Shown: positions 1-9,575 of the stretch, piece after piece
Layout of the letters: every line of letters starts with the position of its first letter
How positions within the stretch are numbered: the stretch's first letter is position 1
Source: JAITWN01 sp964388175
GTDB lineage: Bacteria > Pseudomonadota > Gammaproteobacteria > SZUA-140
Reading direction: 5' to 3'
Length of the DNA: 36,415 nucleotides
NCBI GenBank assembly: GCA_964388175.1
Contig: CAYLYS010000022.1
Location: 1 to 36,415 of the forward strand
The notes under the pieces: generated by a model
What the model saw: the letters and a program-made list of their open reading frames with translations, nothing else
What the model was told of the DNA's origin: nothing
Database searches by the model: none
Made by a program: the position numbers and the translations under genes

Positions 1-1
1 C

Positions 2-445
2 CAGCCGCTGGCCTACAACAAGGACAACCAGGAGGACAAGGAGCCGCTGTTCGACACCGTCGACACCGTGCTCGCCTGCCTCACCGTTTTCGCCGGCATG
101 CTGCAGCACATGCGCCTCAAGCCCGCGCAGATGCTGCAGGCGGCGCGCCGCGGCCACGCCACCGCCACCGACCTGGCCGACTACCTGGTGCGCAAGGGCG
201 TGCCGTTCCGCGATGCGCACGCCATCGTCGGCAAGGCGGTGCGCAGCGCCATCGACGAGAACCGCGATCTCGCCGAACTGCCGCTGGAGCGGCTGCGCGA
301 GTTTTCCTCCGCCATCGAGGCCGATGTCTACACCGTACTGAGCCTGGAAGGCTCGGTCGCCGCGCGCAATCACCTCGGCGGCACCGCACCCGAACAGGTG
401 CGCGCCGCCGTCGCGCGCGCCCGCCAGCGCCTGCGCCCGGCCTGA
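2..445 (+). CDS. argH: Argininosuccinate lyase, C-terminal part (5' end outside window)
   Basis: Argininosuccinate lyase splits argininosuccinate into arginine and fumarate, the last step of cytosolic arginine synthesis. The frame is open from the left edge to a TGA at 443-445, so only about 147 C-terminal residues are present. The first visible residues, PLAYNKDNQEDKEPLFD, are the highly conserved ArgH segment that follows the family's GSSxMPxKxN catalytic loop, which must lie just outside the window. The rest is the all-helical C-terminal domain, ending in the typical GGTAPEQVRAAV region. Nothing suggests a frameshift. The next gene, cyaA, follows in the same direction after more than 100 bases. 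I am confident in the family because of the near-consensus start of the fragment. Confidence 0.95.
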   Translation, partial: QPLAYNKDNQEDKEPLFDTVDTVLACLTVFAGMLQHMRLKPAQMLQAARRGHATATDLADYLVRKGVPFRDAHAIVGKAVRSAIDENRDLAELPLERLREFSSAIEADVYTVLSLEGSVAARNHLGGTAPEQVRAAVARARQRLRPA

Positions 446-621
446 TCCCATCCCGGGCGCGCCCCTCGCGCCCCCGTCATTCCCTCTCGCAGCCCCTGCG
501 CCAGCGGCCCTCGCCCGGCGGGCGGAGCCGCATCGCGCAGCCTCCAGCTTTGCCGTCCTGCGCCGATATATTTCCCGCGTCTCAAGACATCAGCCCAGTA
601 CCTATACCGACGGAACATACC

Positions 622-3456
622 TTGTCCGATCTCAACGCCGTCAAGCAACGCTTCCTCACGCTCAACCGCGACCGCCTCACCCGCATGCGCGACAGTCTGC
701 GCGCGCGGCAGCGTGACGTCATCGACCTGCTGCCCCTGCTGTTCCACGTCAACCACTCGGCCATGCCCGGCTATGTTTCCGAGCACACACCGGTGGGCAT
801 TTCCGACTACACGCCCGGCAGCCGCATGGTCGAAACGCTGATCCGCATCATTCCCGGCGTGGAGTACAAACGGCGCGCGCTGGCGCGCTATGACATCCAT
901 GCCATGTTCCTGATGGGCAGCAGCGGCACCATCGCGCATTCCTCCAAGAGCGATTTCGACATCTGGCTGTGCCACAGCCCGACGCTGTCGATGATGCAGA
1001 TCGCCGATCTGCAGGAGAAAGCGCAGGCGATAGAGAAGTGGGCCGCCGGTTTCGATCTCGAAGTGCATTTCTTTCTGATGAACGCCGAGCAATTCCGCCG
1101 GGGCATGGGCGTCGAACTGTCGCATGAAAGCAGCGGCAGCGCGCAGCATCATCTCCTGCTCGACGAGTTCTATCGCACCGGCCTGCTGCTCGCCGGCCGT
1201 TATCCGATCTGGTGGCTGGTGCCGCCGGAGGAAGAGGCGCGCTACGAGGAATGCGCCCAGCGCCTGCTGCGCGAGGGCGTGGTGCGCGTCAATGAAACCA
1301 TCGATTTCGGCGGACTGCCGCGCGCGCCGGCGGAGGAATTCTTCGGCGCCTCGCTGTGGCAGCTCTACAAGAGCATCGATTCGCCCTACAAGGCGGCGCT
1401 GAAACTGATGCTGATGGAGGCGTATGCCGCCGAGTATCCCCAGGTCGACCTGCTCTCGCTGCGCTTCAAGCGCGCGGTGCACCAGGGCCATGTCGATCTC
1501 ACGCGCCTCGATCCCTATGTCATGCTCTACCGCAAGATCGAGGAATACCTGCAGGGACAGAGCGACGACGACCGCCTCGCGCTGCTGCGGCGCTGCCTTT
1601 ATTTCAAGGTCAACGAATTCCCCAACCGCAGCGACGCCTTCGCCAGCGAGAACTGGTGTGACGAGATCATGAACGATCTGGTGCGGGAATGGGAGTGGAA
1701 CGACGGCTATCTGCACGTGCTCGATACGCGCCGGCGCTGGAAGATCCACCAGGTGCTGGAAGAGCGCAAGAGCCTGGTGCGCGCGCTGACGCAGAGCTAT
1801 CACGCGCTGTCGCGCTTCGCGCGCGTGCAGAACGTGCTCGCCAAGATCAACCAGAACGATCTCAACATCCTCGGCCGCAAGCTCTATGCCGCTTTCGAAC
1901 GCAAGGCCGGCAAGGTCGACATCGTCAACCGCGGCATTTCCGAGGACGTCTGGGAAAGCCATCTCTCCATTCATCAGGCCGGCGGACGCGATCGCAGCGG
2001 CTGGACGCTCTACCGCGGCATCGTGTCCGCGGAGGAGACCGAGCACAACCGCCCGCTCAAGCGCAGCCGCAGCGTGATCGAACTGCTGGCCTGGGGTTAC
2101 CTCAATCAGCTCATCGACGAGCGCACCACGTTCTCGCTCTACACGCGCGACAGCGCGCTGTCGATGAGCGAGGTCCGCGGCCTGATGCGCGCGCTGGAAC
2201 AGTTTCTGCCCGGATCCCATCTGGAGCCCGCCGGCTTCGACATGCTGGCGCAGCCGCCGTCGCTGCAGCGCACCGCGCTGTTCATCAACGTCGGCGCGCG
2301 CGCGGAGAACATGCGCACCCGCGAGGGCAAGCAGCTCACCAGCGACAAGACCGACGCCCTCAGCTACGGCGGCGTGTGCGAAAACCAGGTGGTTTCGCTC
2401 GACCATCTCATGCTGACGAGCTGGCAGGAAGTGCTGTCGTTCACTTTCGAAAACGAGAGCGGCGTATTCGACTGCCTCGCCGCCTACCTGCGCTGGGCGC
2501 CTTCGCCGGGGCGGCGGCCGCCGCCGGTGAAAGCCTTCTGCTATTCGTCGCCGCAGAGCATGTCCGCGGTACGGCGCATCGAGGAACTCTTCGCCGACGT
2601 CGCCGATTGCTACTACAGCGACGATCCGCACCGCGCATCGACGCGCTACGTGGTTCTGGTCGGACAGAAGTACTACGTGCTGCGCTTCGAGGAGGGACAG
2701 CTCACGCACAAGCGCCTGGAGTCGCACAACGATCTGCTCAAATACCTGTCGGAGCCGGTCGGCGCCTACAGCCCGGTGGTGATCGACCGTCACGCGCTCA
2801 CGCACGACATCCTGCCGCTGATCTACCGCAACAACAAACCGGGCGTGATCCAGATCTACTGCGTGGACGAGAACCAGTCGGTCTATATGTATTTCCTCGA
2901 CGAGCGCGGCTCGCTGTTCTATCGCCGCGCCCCCCGGGTCGAGATGCACATGCTGGTGCGGCAGTACCGGCATTTCCTGGCGGCGGTGGCGGCGCGGCAG
3001 AACATGCAGTCCGTGGCCGGTCAAGGCAGCGCCGTGACGATCGAGGTCTACCAGGGCTACAAGCGCTACCACGGCAAGAGCGTGCTTGCCTCCTACCAGG
3101 AGGAACCGGAGGAAAACGACTACGGCGCGCTCGCGATCCAGGTCATCACCAGCGTCAGCGACAAGGGCAGGGCGGCGTTCACCATCTACATCGACGACCG
3201 CGAGTTCTCCTCGATCGAATTCGGCGATGCGCTCTATCGCCGCGCGGCGGAGTACATCCTCTCGCGCCGCAAGAGCGGCCAGCGCTATCCCATCCACATC
3301 ACCGACATCGATCTCGCCCATCCGCTGGTGGGCGCGAAATCGTCCGATCAGCTGCAATCGGTGCACTACCTGGAATACAAGCGCCAGATCGAGGACCGCC
3401 TCAACAGTGCGCTCGCCGCCCTCAGCGACAGCTATGCCGCGCGCATGAGCTCGTGA
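622..3456 (+). CDS. cyaA: Class I adenylate cyclase
   Basis: The enzyme makes cAMP from ATP in the cytoplasm and so feeds CRP-type regulation. The nucleotidyltransferase-like catalytic region is near the N-terminus: MFLMGSSGTIAHSSKSDFDIW carries the GS and D-x-D metal-binding motif (Asp111 and Asp113 from this start). Upstream is the family signature LLPLLFHVNHSAMPGY. The long C-terminal part is the regulatory region of enterobacterial-type cyclases. The length of 944 aa matches Pseudomonas-type CyaA better than the 848 aa of E. coli. I chose the TTG at 622 because recognisable homology (LNAVKQRFLTLN) begins a few residues after it. An in-frame TTG at 550 would add 24 residues without family resemblance. 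No ATG fits before 685, so the start is uncertain. Class I cyclases are essentially gammaproteobacterial, which helps place the organism. Confidence 0.95.
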   Translation: MSDLNAVKQRFLTLNRDRLTRMRDSLRARQRDVIDLLPLLFHVNHSAMPGYVSEHTPVGISDYTPGSRMVETLIRIIPGVEYKRRALARYDIHAMFLMGSSGTIAHSSKSDFDIWLCHSPTLSMMQIADLQEKAQAIEKWAAGFDLEVHFFLMNAEQFRRGMGVELSHESSGSAQHHLLLDEFYRTGLLLAGRYPIWWLVPPEEEARYEECAQRLLREGVVRVNETIDFGGLPRAPAEEFFGASLWQLYKSIDSPYKAALKLMLMEAYAAEYPQVDLLSLRFKRAVHQGHVDLTRLDPYVMLYRKIEEYLQGQSDDDRLALLRRCLYFKVNEFPNRSDAFASENWCDEIMNDLVREWEWNDGYLHVLDTRRRWKIHQVLEERKSLVRALTQSYHALSRFARVQNVLAKINQNDLNILGRKLYAAFERKAGKVDIVNRGISEDVWESHLSIHQAGGRDRSGWTLYRGIVSAEETEHNRPLKRSRSVIELLAWGYLNQLIDERTTFSLYTRDSALSMSEVRGLMRALEQFLPGSHLEPAGFDMLAQPPSLQRTALFINVGARAENMRTREGKQLTSDKTDALSYGGVCENQVVSLDHLMLTSWQEVLSFTFENESGVFDCLAAYLRWAPSPGRRPPPVKAFCYSSPQSMSAVRRIEELFADVADCYYSDDPHRASTRYVVLVGQKYYVLRFEEGQLTHKRLESHNDLLKYLSEPVGAYSPVVIDRHALTHDILPLIYRNNKPGVIQIYCVDENQSVYMYFLDERGSLFYRRAPRVEMHMLVRQYRHFLAAVAARQNMQSVAGQGSAVTIEVYQGYKRYHGKSVLASYQEEPEENDYGALAIQVITSVSDKGRAAFTIYIDDREFSSIEFGDALYRRAAEYILSRRKSGQRYPIHITDIDLAHPLVGAKSSDQLQSVHYLEYKRQIEDRLNSALAALSDSYAARMSS

Positions 3457-3502
3457 GCGCGCGCGATTTTACTGCCATACCATCTTTCTGTAAGCTTGCG
3501 GC

Positions 3503-4585
3503 ATGAAACGACGCCAACTCATCGCCGGCCTCGGCGCGGGCACGATCGCGGCGGGCGCGGGTCTCGCCGGCAGCGCCCACGCCCAGGATGCCAAACGCTT
3601 CAACTGGCGCCTGGTAACCACCTGGCCGCCGAACTTCCCCATTTTCCAGGACATCGTGCGCCGCTTCGCCGAGGATGTGCGCCGCCTCAGCGGACGCCGC
3701 CTCAACATCCAGGTCTTCGCCGGCGGTGAACTGGTGCCGCCGCTGCAGACCTTCGATGCGGTCTCCCAGGGCACGGTGGAAATGGGACACGGCGCCGCCT
3801 ACTACTGGAGCGGCAAGATCCCCGCGGCGCCTTTCTTCACCGCGGTGCCCTTCGGCATGAATGCCCAGGGCATGAACGCCTGGCTGTATAGCGGCGGCGG
3901 ACTCGATCTGTGGCGCGAGATCTATGCTCCCCACGGCCTGGTGCCCTTTCCCATGGGCAATACCGGCGTGCAGATGGCCGGCTGGTTTCGCAAACGCATC
4001 GATTCGCTGGCCGATCTCAAGGGCCTGAAGATGCGTGTACCGGGTCTCGGCGGCCGGGTAATGGCGCGCGCCGGCGTCAACCCCGTGCTGCTCGCCGGCG
4101 GTGAAATCTACACCGCGCTGGAACGCAAGCTGGTGGACGCCGCCGAGTGGGTGGGCCCCTTCCACGACCTGCGCCTCGGCCTTTATCGCGCCGCCAAGTA
4201 CTACTATTACCCCGGCTGGCAGGAACCCGGCCCGGTCATGGAGCTGATCGTCAACAAGCGCGCCTGGGACAGTCTGCCCGAGGATCTGCAACTGGTCGTC
4301 GAAACGGCCGCGACGGCATGCAACGTTCTCATGCTCGCCGAGTTCGAAACGCGCAACCTCGAAGCGCTGGAAACGCTGAAGTCGCGCTACAAGGTGGAAG
4401 TGCTGGAATTCCCCGCCGACGTCATCGCCGAACTGAAAAAGCTGACGCAACTGACCCTGGACGAAGATGCAGCGCAGGACGCAGTGTTCAAGAAGGTCTA
4501 TGAGCAGTACAAGGCGTTCATGAATACCAACGACGCCTGGAACGTGATCTCGGAAACCGCCTACGCGCGGGCGCGCAATCCCTAA
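3503..4585 (+). CDS. TRAP transporter solute-binding protein, DctP/TakP family
   Basis: Periplasmic substrate-binding subunit of a tripartite ATP-independent periplasmic transporter. The 360-residue protein starts MKRRQLIAGLGAG, a twin-arginine (Tat) signal with a likely AHA cleavage site near residue 27, so it is probably exported folded. The mature part contains the DctP-family core LKGLKMRVPGLGGRVM, whose Arg normally contacts the substrate carboxylate. It also has the TakP-like region EWVGPFHDLRLGLYRAAKYY followed by YPGWQEPGP. Tat export and these motifs are typical of the sub-group that binds 2-oxo or hydroxy acids, but the substrate is an inference. The gene lies 46 bases after cyaA. 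Its presumed membrane partners are on the opposite strand and converge on it. Confidence 0.9.
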   Translation: MKRRQLIAGLGAGTIAAGAGLAGSAHAQDAKRFNWRLVTTWPPNFPIFQDIVRRFAEDVRRLSGRRLNIQVFAGGELVPPLQTFDAVSQGTVEMGHGAAYYWSGKIPAAPFFTAVPFGMNAQGMNAWLYSGGGLDLWREIYAPHGLVPFPMGNTGVQMAGWFRKRIDSLADLKGLKMRVPGLGGRVMARAGVNPVLLAGGEIYTALERKLVDAAEWVGPFHDLRLGLYRAAKYYYYPGWQEPGPVMELIVNKRAWDSLPEDLQLVVETAATACNVLMLAEFETRNLEALETLKSRYKVEVLEFPADVIAELKKLTQLTLDEDAAQDAVFKKVYEQYKAFMNTNDAWNVISETAYARARNP

Positions 4586-4639
4586 CGCGATCCCCAGCAC
4601 AATCCCTGGCACAATCCCTGGTGTCCGCCGATCCCCTCG

Positions 4640-4664
4640 CCGGGGCGGATAGCCGCCGCCCCGG
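4640..4664. terminator. Candidate bidirectional hairpin terminator between dctP and dctM
   Basis: A perfect 9-bp inverted repeat, CCGGGGCGG / CCGCCCCGG, with a 7-base loop lies between two converging genes. There is no T-run on either side, so it is not a textbook intrinsic terminator. Just upstream, the phrase CACAATCCCTGG is repeated directly at about 4598-4621. Confidence 0.5.
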
Positions 4665-4670
4665 TCCGCT

Positions 4671-6005
4671 TCAACCGAACTGCAGCCGGTTCATCAATTC
4701 AGGCAGCCACAGCGCGACCTGCGGGAAGGCGAGCAGGATCCCCAGCGCCAGCAACTGCAGTCCGACGAACGGGATCGCGCCGCGATAGATCTGCTGGATG
4801 CGGATCTCCGGCGGCGCGGCCGCCTTCAGATAGAACAGCGAGAATCCGAACGGCGGCGTCAGGAAGGACGTCTGCAGATTCACCGCCACCAGCACGGCGA
4901 ACCACAGCGGATCGATGCCGAGCAGGATCGCGATCGGCGCCAGTATCGGCACGACGATGAAGCAGATCTCGAGAAAATCGAGAAAGAAGCCGAGCACGAA
5001 GATCAGCAGCATGCTCAAGACGAGGAAGCCCCAGACGCCGCCGGGCAGGGCGGTCATCAGTTCCTCCACCAGCGCATCGCCACCCATGCCGCGGAAAACC
5101 AGGCCGAAGGCGGTCGCGCCGATGAGGATGAGGAACACCATGCTGGTCAGGCGCAATGTCTGCCGCATGGCTTCGTTGAGATTGCGCAGGCCGAGGCGGC
5201 GCTTGGCGGCGGCGAGGATGAGCGCCGCCAGTGCCCCGAGCGCGGCCGCTTCCGTGGGCGAAGCGATGCCGAAGAAGATCGAGCCGAGCACCGTCAGCAC
5301 CAGCACCAGCGGCGGCAGCAGCGCGATCAGGATCGACGGCAGCGACACGCGGCGCGTCCCGCTCTGCAACTGCGTCACGTCGACCGCGGGCGCGCGCTCC
5401 GGCCGCCGCCAGGCGATCACCAGCACATAGACGATGAACAGCGCCACCAGCAGCAGGCCGGGCAGCAGCGCCGCCATGAACAGCTCGCCGACCGCGACGC
5501 CGATCACATCGCCGAGCAGGATCAGGATGACGCTCGGCGGAATGATCTGACCCAATGTGCCCGAAGCGGTGATCACGCCGCAGGCGAAGGCGGGATCATA
5601 GCGGTGACGCAGCAGCACGGGCAGCGCGATCACGCCGAGCGCGACGACGGTGGCGCCGACCACGCCGGTCGAGGCCGCCAGCAGCGTGCCCACCAGCACG
5701 ATCGACACCGCCAGGCCGCCGCGGATGCGCCCGAACAGCAAGCCCATGCTTTCGATCAGCTGTTCGGCGAGCCCGGATTTTTCCAGCACCAGCCCCATGA
5801 ATACGAACAGCGGCACCGCCATCAGCGTGTAATTGGTCATGATGCCCCAGATGCGCAGGGGCAGCAGCGCGAAGAACTCCCAGCCGAGGAAAACGCCGCC
5901 GAAGCCGATCGCGACCGCGCCGAGCGTGAAGGCCACGGGATAGCCGAGCATGAGCAGCGCCATCAGCGCCGCGAACATCACCAGTGCCCAGGCTTCCATC
6001 GCCAT
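4671..6005 (-). CDS. dctM: TRAP transporter large permease subunit, DctM family
   Basis: Large inner-membrane subunit of a TRAP transporter, which couples ion gradients to uptake of the ligand delivered by the binding protein. The 444-residue product is almost entirely hydrophobic, with about 12 membrane segments. It shows DctM signatures such as LLAASTGVVGATVVALGVIALP, GVITASGTLGQIIPPS and the closing region NLQTSFLTPPFGFSLFYLKA. Its length is close to the 425-445 aa usual for the family. The ATG at 6005 overlaps the dctQ stop, indicating translational coupling. It is the last gene of the mnmG-dctQ-dctM run. Confidence 0.95.
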   Translation of the reverse strand: MAMEAWALVMFAALMALLMLGYPVAFTLGAVAIGFGGVFLGWEFFALLPLRIWGIMTNYTLMAVPLFVFMGLVLEKSGLAEQLIESMGLLFGRIRGGLAVSIVLVGTLLAASTGVVGATVVALGVIALPVLLRHRYDPAFACGVITASGTLGQIIPPSVILILLGDVIGVAVGELFMAALLPGLLLVALFIVYVLVIAWRRPERAPAVDVTQLQSGTRRVSLPSILIALLPPLVLVLTVLGSIFFGIASPTEAAALGALAALILAAAKRRLGLRNLNEAMRQTLRLTSMVFLILIGATAFGLVFRGMGGDALVEELMTALPGGVWGFLVLSMLLIFVLGFFLDFLEICFIVVPILAPIAILLGIDPLWFAVLVAVNLQTSFLTPPFGFSLFYLKAAAPPEIRIQQIYRGAIPFVGLQLLALGILLAFPQVALWLPELMNRLQFG

Positions 6006-6565
6006 CAGCCGTCTCCCCGGCGCGCATCGTCGTCGGCGCGCCCGCCGATCAGGATGCGCAGGCTGCGCGCGACGATGGCCAGCCCCTGCAGCAGCAGCAG
6101 ACCAAAGCCGAGCGGGATGGCGGCCTTGATCAGATAACGGTGGGACAATCCGCCCGGATCGGGCGAGCCTTCGCCGAAGCGATAGCTGTTTTCGACGAAG
6201 GGGATGCTGCCGCCGATCACCAGCACGCAGAACGGGATCAGGAACAGCACGGTGCCGAACAAATCGACGGCCGCGCGGCCGCGCTCACCGATCCGCGGAC
6301 TGCGCAGCAGCACATCCACGCGCACGTGCCCGTCGTGCCTGAGGGTATAGGCGGCGCCGAGCAGGAAGAGCAGCGCGAACAGATGCCACTGCAGTTCCTG
6401 CAGCTTGATCGAGCCGCTCTGGAACAGATAGCGCATGGCGACGTCCCAGGCGATGATCAGCACGATCACCAGCACCAGCCAGGCCGCGGCGCGCCCGGTC
6501 CATTCACTGAGGCCGTCGATGGCGCACGCGAAACGGTCCAGGCAGCGGCTCAGGGTGGCTTTCAT
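6005..6565 (-). CDS. dctQ: TRAP transporter small permease subunit, DctQ family
   Basis: Small membrane subunit of the TRAP transporter, which joins DctM and helps dock the binding protein. The 186-residue product has four hydrophobic segments at roughly residues 24-47, 59-78, 99-120 and 141-163. It contains the DctQ-typical stretch LQWHLFALLFLLGAAYTLRHDGHVRVDVL, here read as helix, loop and basic turn. It starts 13 bases after the mnmG stop and overlaps dctM, so the three are probably co-transcribed. Linking a tRNA modification gene to a transporter is unusual and probably has no functional meaning. Confidence 0.92.
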   Translation of the reverse strand: MKATLSRCLDRFACAIDGLSEWTGRAAAWLVLVIVLIIAWDVAMRYLFQSGSIKLQELQWHLFALLFLLGAAYTLRHDGHVRVDVLLRSPRIGERGRAAVDLFGTVLFLIPFCVLVIGGSIPFVENSYRFGEGSPDPGGLSHRYLIKAAIPLGFGLLLLQGLAIVARSLRILIGGRADDDARRGDG

Positions 6566-6578
6566 CGGCGGGAGAAAA

Positions 6579-8489
6579 TCAGGCGCTCAGGCGTGAGGCG
6601 GACGATGGCGGGGATGACTGTCCATGCTTCTTCAGATGCAGCAGCAGCAGCGAGACGGCGGCGGGCGTCATGCCGGGAATGCGCGCGGCCTGACCGATGG
6701 TCTCGGGACGCTGCCCGGTGAGCTTCTGGCGCACCTCGTTCGACAGCCCGTGCACCTGCGCGTAATCGATGTCGGCGGGCAGCCGGGTTTCCTCGTGCCG
6801 GCGCTGGCGCGCGATCTCGTCTTCCTGGCGCTCGATGTAGCCGGCATAGCGCGCCTGCACTTCCACCTGCAGCGCGACCGCGGCATCCTCCACACCGGGA
6901 CCGGCGCCGGGAATACGCATCAGCGCGGCATATTCGACGCCCGGACGGCGCAGCAGATCCATCAGCGTCTGCTCGCGCGCGAGCGGCGCGCCGAGGACTT
7001 CGGTCGCGGCATCGCCCGCCGCCGTGCCCGGACGCAGCCAGGTCGCGCGCAGCCGCGCCTGTTCGAGCTCCAGCACCGCGCGCTTGGCTTCGAAGCGGGC
7101 ACGACGTTCGTCGTCGACCAGGCCGAGCTCGCAGCCGCGCGGCGTCAGGCGCAGATCGGCATTGTCCTCGCGCAGCAGCAGCCGGTATTCGGCGCGGCTG
7201 GTGAACATGCGATAGGGTTCGCTGGTGCCGCGCGTCACCAGATCGTCGATCAGCACGCCGATATAGGCTTCGTCGCGGCGCGGAGACCAGGGCTCCAGAT
7301 CGCGCGCGCGGCGCGCGGCATTGAGCCCGGCGATCAGGCCCTGCGCCGCCGCTTCTTCATAACCGGTGGTGCCGTTGATCTGCCCAGCGAAGAACAGGCC
7401 GGCCAGCCAGCGCGTTTCCAGCGAGCGGCGCAGGCCGCGCGGATCGAAGTAATCGTATTCGATCGCATAGCCGGGACGGGTGATGTGCGCGCGCTCGAAA
7501 CCCGTGATCGAGCGCACCAGCGCCAGCTGCAGATCGAAGGGCAGACTGGTCGAGATGCCGTTGGGATAGATTTCCGGCGTGTCGAGCCCTTCGGGTTCGA
7601 CGAAAATCTGGTGCGACTGCTTTTCCGCGAAGCGCACCACCTTGTCCTCGATCGACGGACAGTAGCGCGGCCCCACGCCCTCGATGACGCCGCCGTAGAG
7701 CGGCGAGCGGTCGAGACCACCGCGGATGATGTCGTGGGTGCGCTCACAGGTGGCGGTGATGTGGCAATGCAGCTGGCGCGGATGGTCATCGGCAGAGCCG
7801 AGGAAGGAAAACACCGGCCGCGGTTCATCTCCCGGCTGCGCCTGCATACGGCTGTAATCGAGGCTGCGGCCGTCGAGACGCGGCGGTGTGCCGGTCTTCA
7901 GGCGGCCGACGGCGAAGGGCAGCTCGCGCAGCCGCCGCGCCAGCGTAGTCGCCGGCGGATCGCCGGCGCGGCCGCCGCTGTAGTTGGACTGGCCGATATG
8001 GATGCGGCCGTCGAGAAACGTGCCGACGGTGAGCACCACCGCCGCGGCGCGAAAGCGCAGCCCCATCTGGGTGACGACGCCGCACACCCGCTCGCCCTCG
8101 ACGATGAGATCGTCCACCGCCTGCTGGAACAGATGCAGCCCCGGCTGACTCTCCACCGCGCGGCGCACGGCCTGGCGATACAGCACGCGATCGGCCTGCG
8201 CGCGCGTGGCGCGCACCGCCGGACCCTTGCTGGCGTTGAGCGTGCGGAAATGGATGCCGGCGCGGTCGGCGGCGCGCGCCATCAGGCCGCCCAGCGCGTC
8301 GATCTCGCGCACCAGGTGACCCTTGCCGATGCCGCCGATGGCGGGATTGCAGCTCATCTGGCCGATGGTCTCGACGTTGTGGGTCAGCAGCAGGGTGCTG
8401 GCGCCGCAGCGCGCCGCCGCCAGGGCGGCTTCCACCCCGGCGTGACCGCCGCCGACGACGATGACGTCGAATCTGTCTCCGTATTCCAT
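6579..8489 (-). CDS. mnmG: tRNA uridine-5-carboxymethylaminomethyl(34) synthesis enzyme MnmG (GidA)
   Basis: FAD enzyme that works with the GTPase MnmE to put the (carboxymethyl)aminomethyl group on wobble uridine 34 of several tRNAs. The N-terminus has the FAD-binding glycine motif VVGGGHAGVEAA at residues 11-22. Both GidA signatures are present: GPRYCPSIEDKVVRF in the middle, and GQINGTTGYEEAAAQG further on. The C-terminal helical domain ends with the usual tRNA-binding region (DYAQVHGLSNEVRQKL, then PGMTPAAVSLLL). The ATG at 8489 gives 636 aa, matching E. coli's 629. An upstream in-frame TTG at 8528 would add 13 unsupported residues. No mnmE is seen nearby. Confidence 0.97.
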   Translation of the reverse strand: MEYGDRFDVIVVGGGHAGVEAALAAARCGASTLLLTHNVETIGQMSCNPAIGGIGKGHLVREIDALGGLMARAADRAGIHFRTLNASKGPAVRATRAQADRVLYRQAVRRAVESQPGLHLFQQAVDDLIVEGERVCGVVTQMGLRFRAAAVVLTVGTFLDGRIHIGQSNYSGGRAGDPPATTLARRLRELPFAVGRLKTGTPPRLDGRSLDYSRMQAQPGDEPRPVFSFLGSADDHPRQLHCHITATCERTHDIIRGGLDRSPLYGGVIEGVGPRYCPSIEDKVVRFAEKQSHQIFVEPEGLDTPEIYPNGISTSLPFDLQLALVRSITGFERAHITRPGYAIEYDYFDPRGLRRSLETRWLAGLFFAGQINGTTGYEEAAAQGLIAGLNAARRARDLEPWSPRRDEAYIGVLIDDLVTRGTSEPYRMFTSRAEYRLLLREDNADLRLTPRGCELGLVDDERRARFEAKRAVLELEQARLRATWLRPGTAAGDAATEVLGAPLAREQTLMDLLRRPGVEYAALMRIPGAGPGVEDAAVALQVEVQARYAGYIERQEDEIARQRRHEETRLPADIDYAQVHGLSNEVRQKLTGQRPETIGQAARIPGMTPAAVSLLLLHLKKHGQSSPPSSASRLSA

Positions 8490-8605
8490 AGATAGATGAA
8501 GTAAACGATCGATAAAGTCGGGCGCCAATCGGCCGTTACAAAGTAGTCATGCACATACCGCTCGGCCGGACCAGCATGACAATGAAATCAATGACTTGAC
8601 ATATA

Positions 8606-9565
8606 ATGCCCATGCCCATCACGCGCTCCGTCCCCGTTTCTCACGCCGCACGCGCCGCCACGCTGACCGAACTGGCACAGGAAATCGGCCGCATCATCCT
8701 GGGCAAGGACGACATCATACGCCTTGCCCTGAGCTGCCTGCTAGCCCGCGGCCACTTGCTGATCGAGGATCAGCCCGGCGTCGGCAAGACCACGCTGGCC
8801 CACGGCCTCGCCCATGCGCTCGGGCTGGAATTCCAGCGCGTCCAGTTCACCAGCGATCTGCTGCCGGCGGACATCCTCGGCGTCTCGGTCTATGAGCGCC
8901 AGAACGGCAGCTTCCGTTTTCATCCCGGCCCGATCTTCTCGCAGTTGCTGCTCGCCGATGAAATCAACCGCGCGACGCCGAAGGCGCAGAGCGCGCTGCT
9001 CGAGGCGATGGAAGAACGCCAGGTCACCATCGACGGCCAGACCCATGCGCTGCCCGAGCCTTTTTTCGTCATCGCCACGCAGAACCCGGTGCAGCAGTCC
9101 GGCACCTTCATGCTGCCCGAATCGCAGCTCGACCGCTTCCTCATGTGCGTGCACATGGGGCTGCCCGATCACGCCGCCGAGCGCGCGCTGCTCATGGGCG
9201 AGGACCGGCGCGCGCTGCTGAAAACCGTGCGCACCGTCATCGATCCGGAAGCGCTGCTGGCGCTGCAGGCCGGCGTGACCGGCATCCATGCGTCGGCAGC
9301 GCTGATTGATTACGTGCAGGCGCTGCTGAAATTCAGCCGCGAGGCGCCCGGCTTCCAGTACGGGCTGTCGCCGCGCGCCGGGCTCGGCCTGCTGCGCAGC
9401 GCGCAGGCCTGGGCGCTGCTCGACGGCCGCGATCACGTCATCCCCGAAGACGTGCAGGCCGTGCTGCCGAGCGTCGCCGCTCATCGCATCCTGCCCGCGC
9501 CCGAGCACGGTGAGGCGGCGCGCACCGAACTGCTCGCCGGCCTGATCGCGGTTCCCATTCCCTGA
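8606..9565 (+). CDS. MoxR-family AAA+ ATPase
   Basis: AAA+ chaperone-like ATPase of the MoxR group, which commonly acts with the DUF58 and transglutaminase proteins encoded next to it. Walker A is QPGVGKTTL at about residues 56-64. Walker B is LLLADEINRATPKAQSALLEAMEE, with the DEIN acid pair, followed by the MoxR segment RQVTIDG. Sensor 1 is FVIATQNPVQQSG. The product is 319 aa, normal for the family. The ATG at 8606 has no clear ribosome site. A second ATG two codons on (8612) is equally possible. The gene opens a tight run: moxR, an 10-base gap, DUF58, a 4-base overlap, then tgpA. Confidence 0.93.
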   Translation: MPMPITRSVPVSHAARAATLTELAQEIGRIILGKDDIIRLALSCLLARGHLLIEDQPGVGKTTLAHGLAHALGLEFQRVQFTSDLLPADILGVSVYERQNGSFRFHPGPIFSQLLLADEINRATPKAQSALLEAMEERQVTIDGQTHALPEPFFVIATQNPVQQSGTFMLPESQLDRFLMCVHMGLPDHAAERALLMGEDRRALLKTVRTVIDPEALLALQAGVTGIHASAALIDYVQALLKFSREAPGFQYGLSPRAGLGLLRSAQAWALLDGRDHVIPEDVQAVLPSVAAHRILPAPEHGEAARTELLAGLIAVPIP

Positions 9566-9575
9566 CGGCGCCGCG

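Noticed and set aside
370..3366. A 998-codon open frame on the minus strand opposite cyaA
   Set aside because: It mirrors cyaA exactly, is rich in Arg/His/Ala runs without domain motifs, and is explained by GC-rich third positions of the real gene.
8595..8607. TTGACA followed directly by TATAAT before moxR
   Set aside because: Both boxes look perfect but touch each other and overlap the start codon, so they cannot form one promoter.
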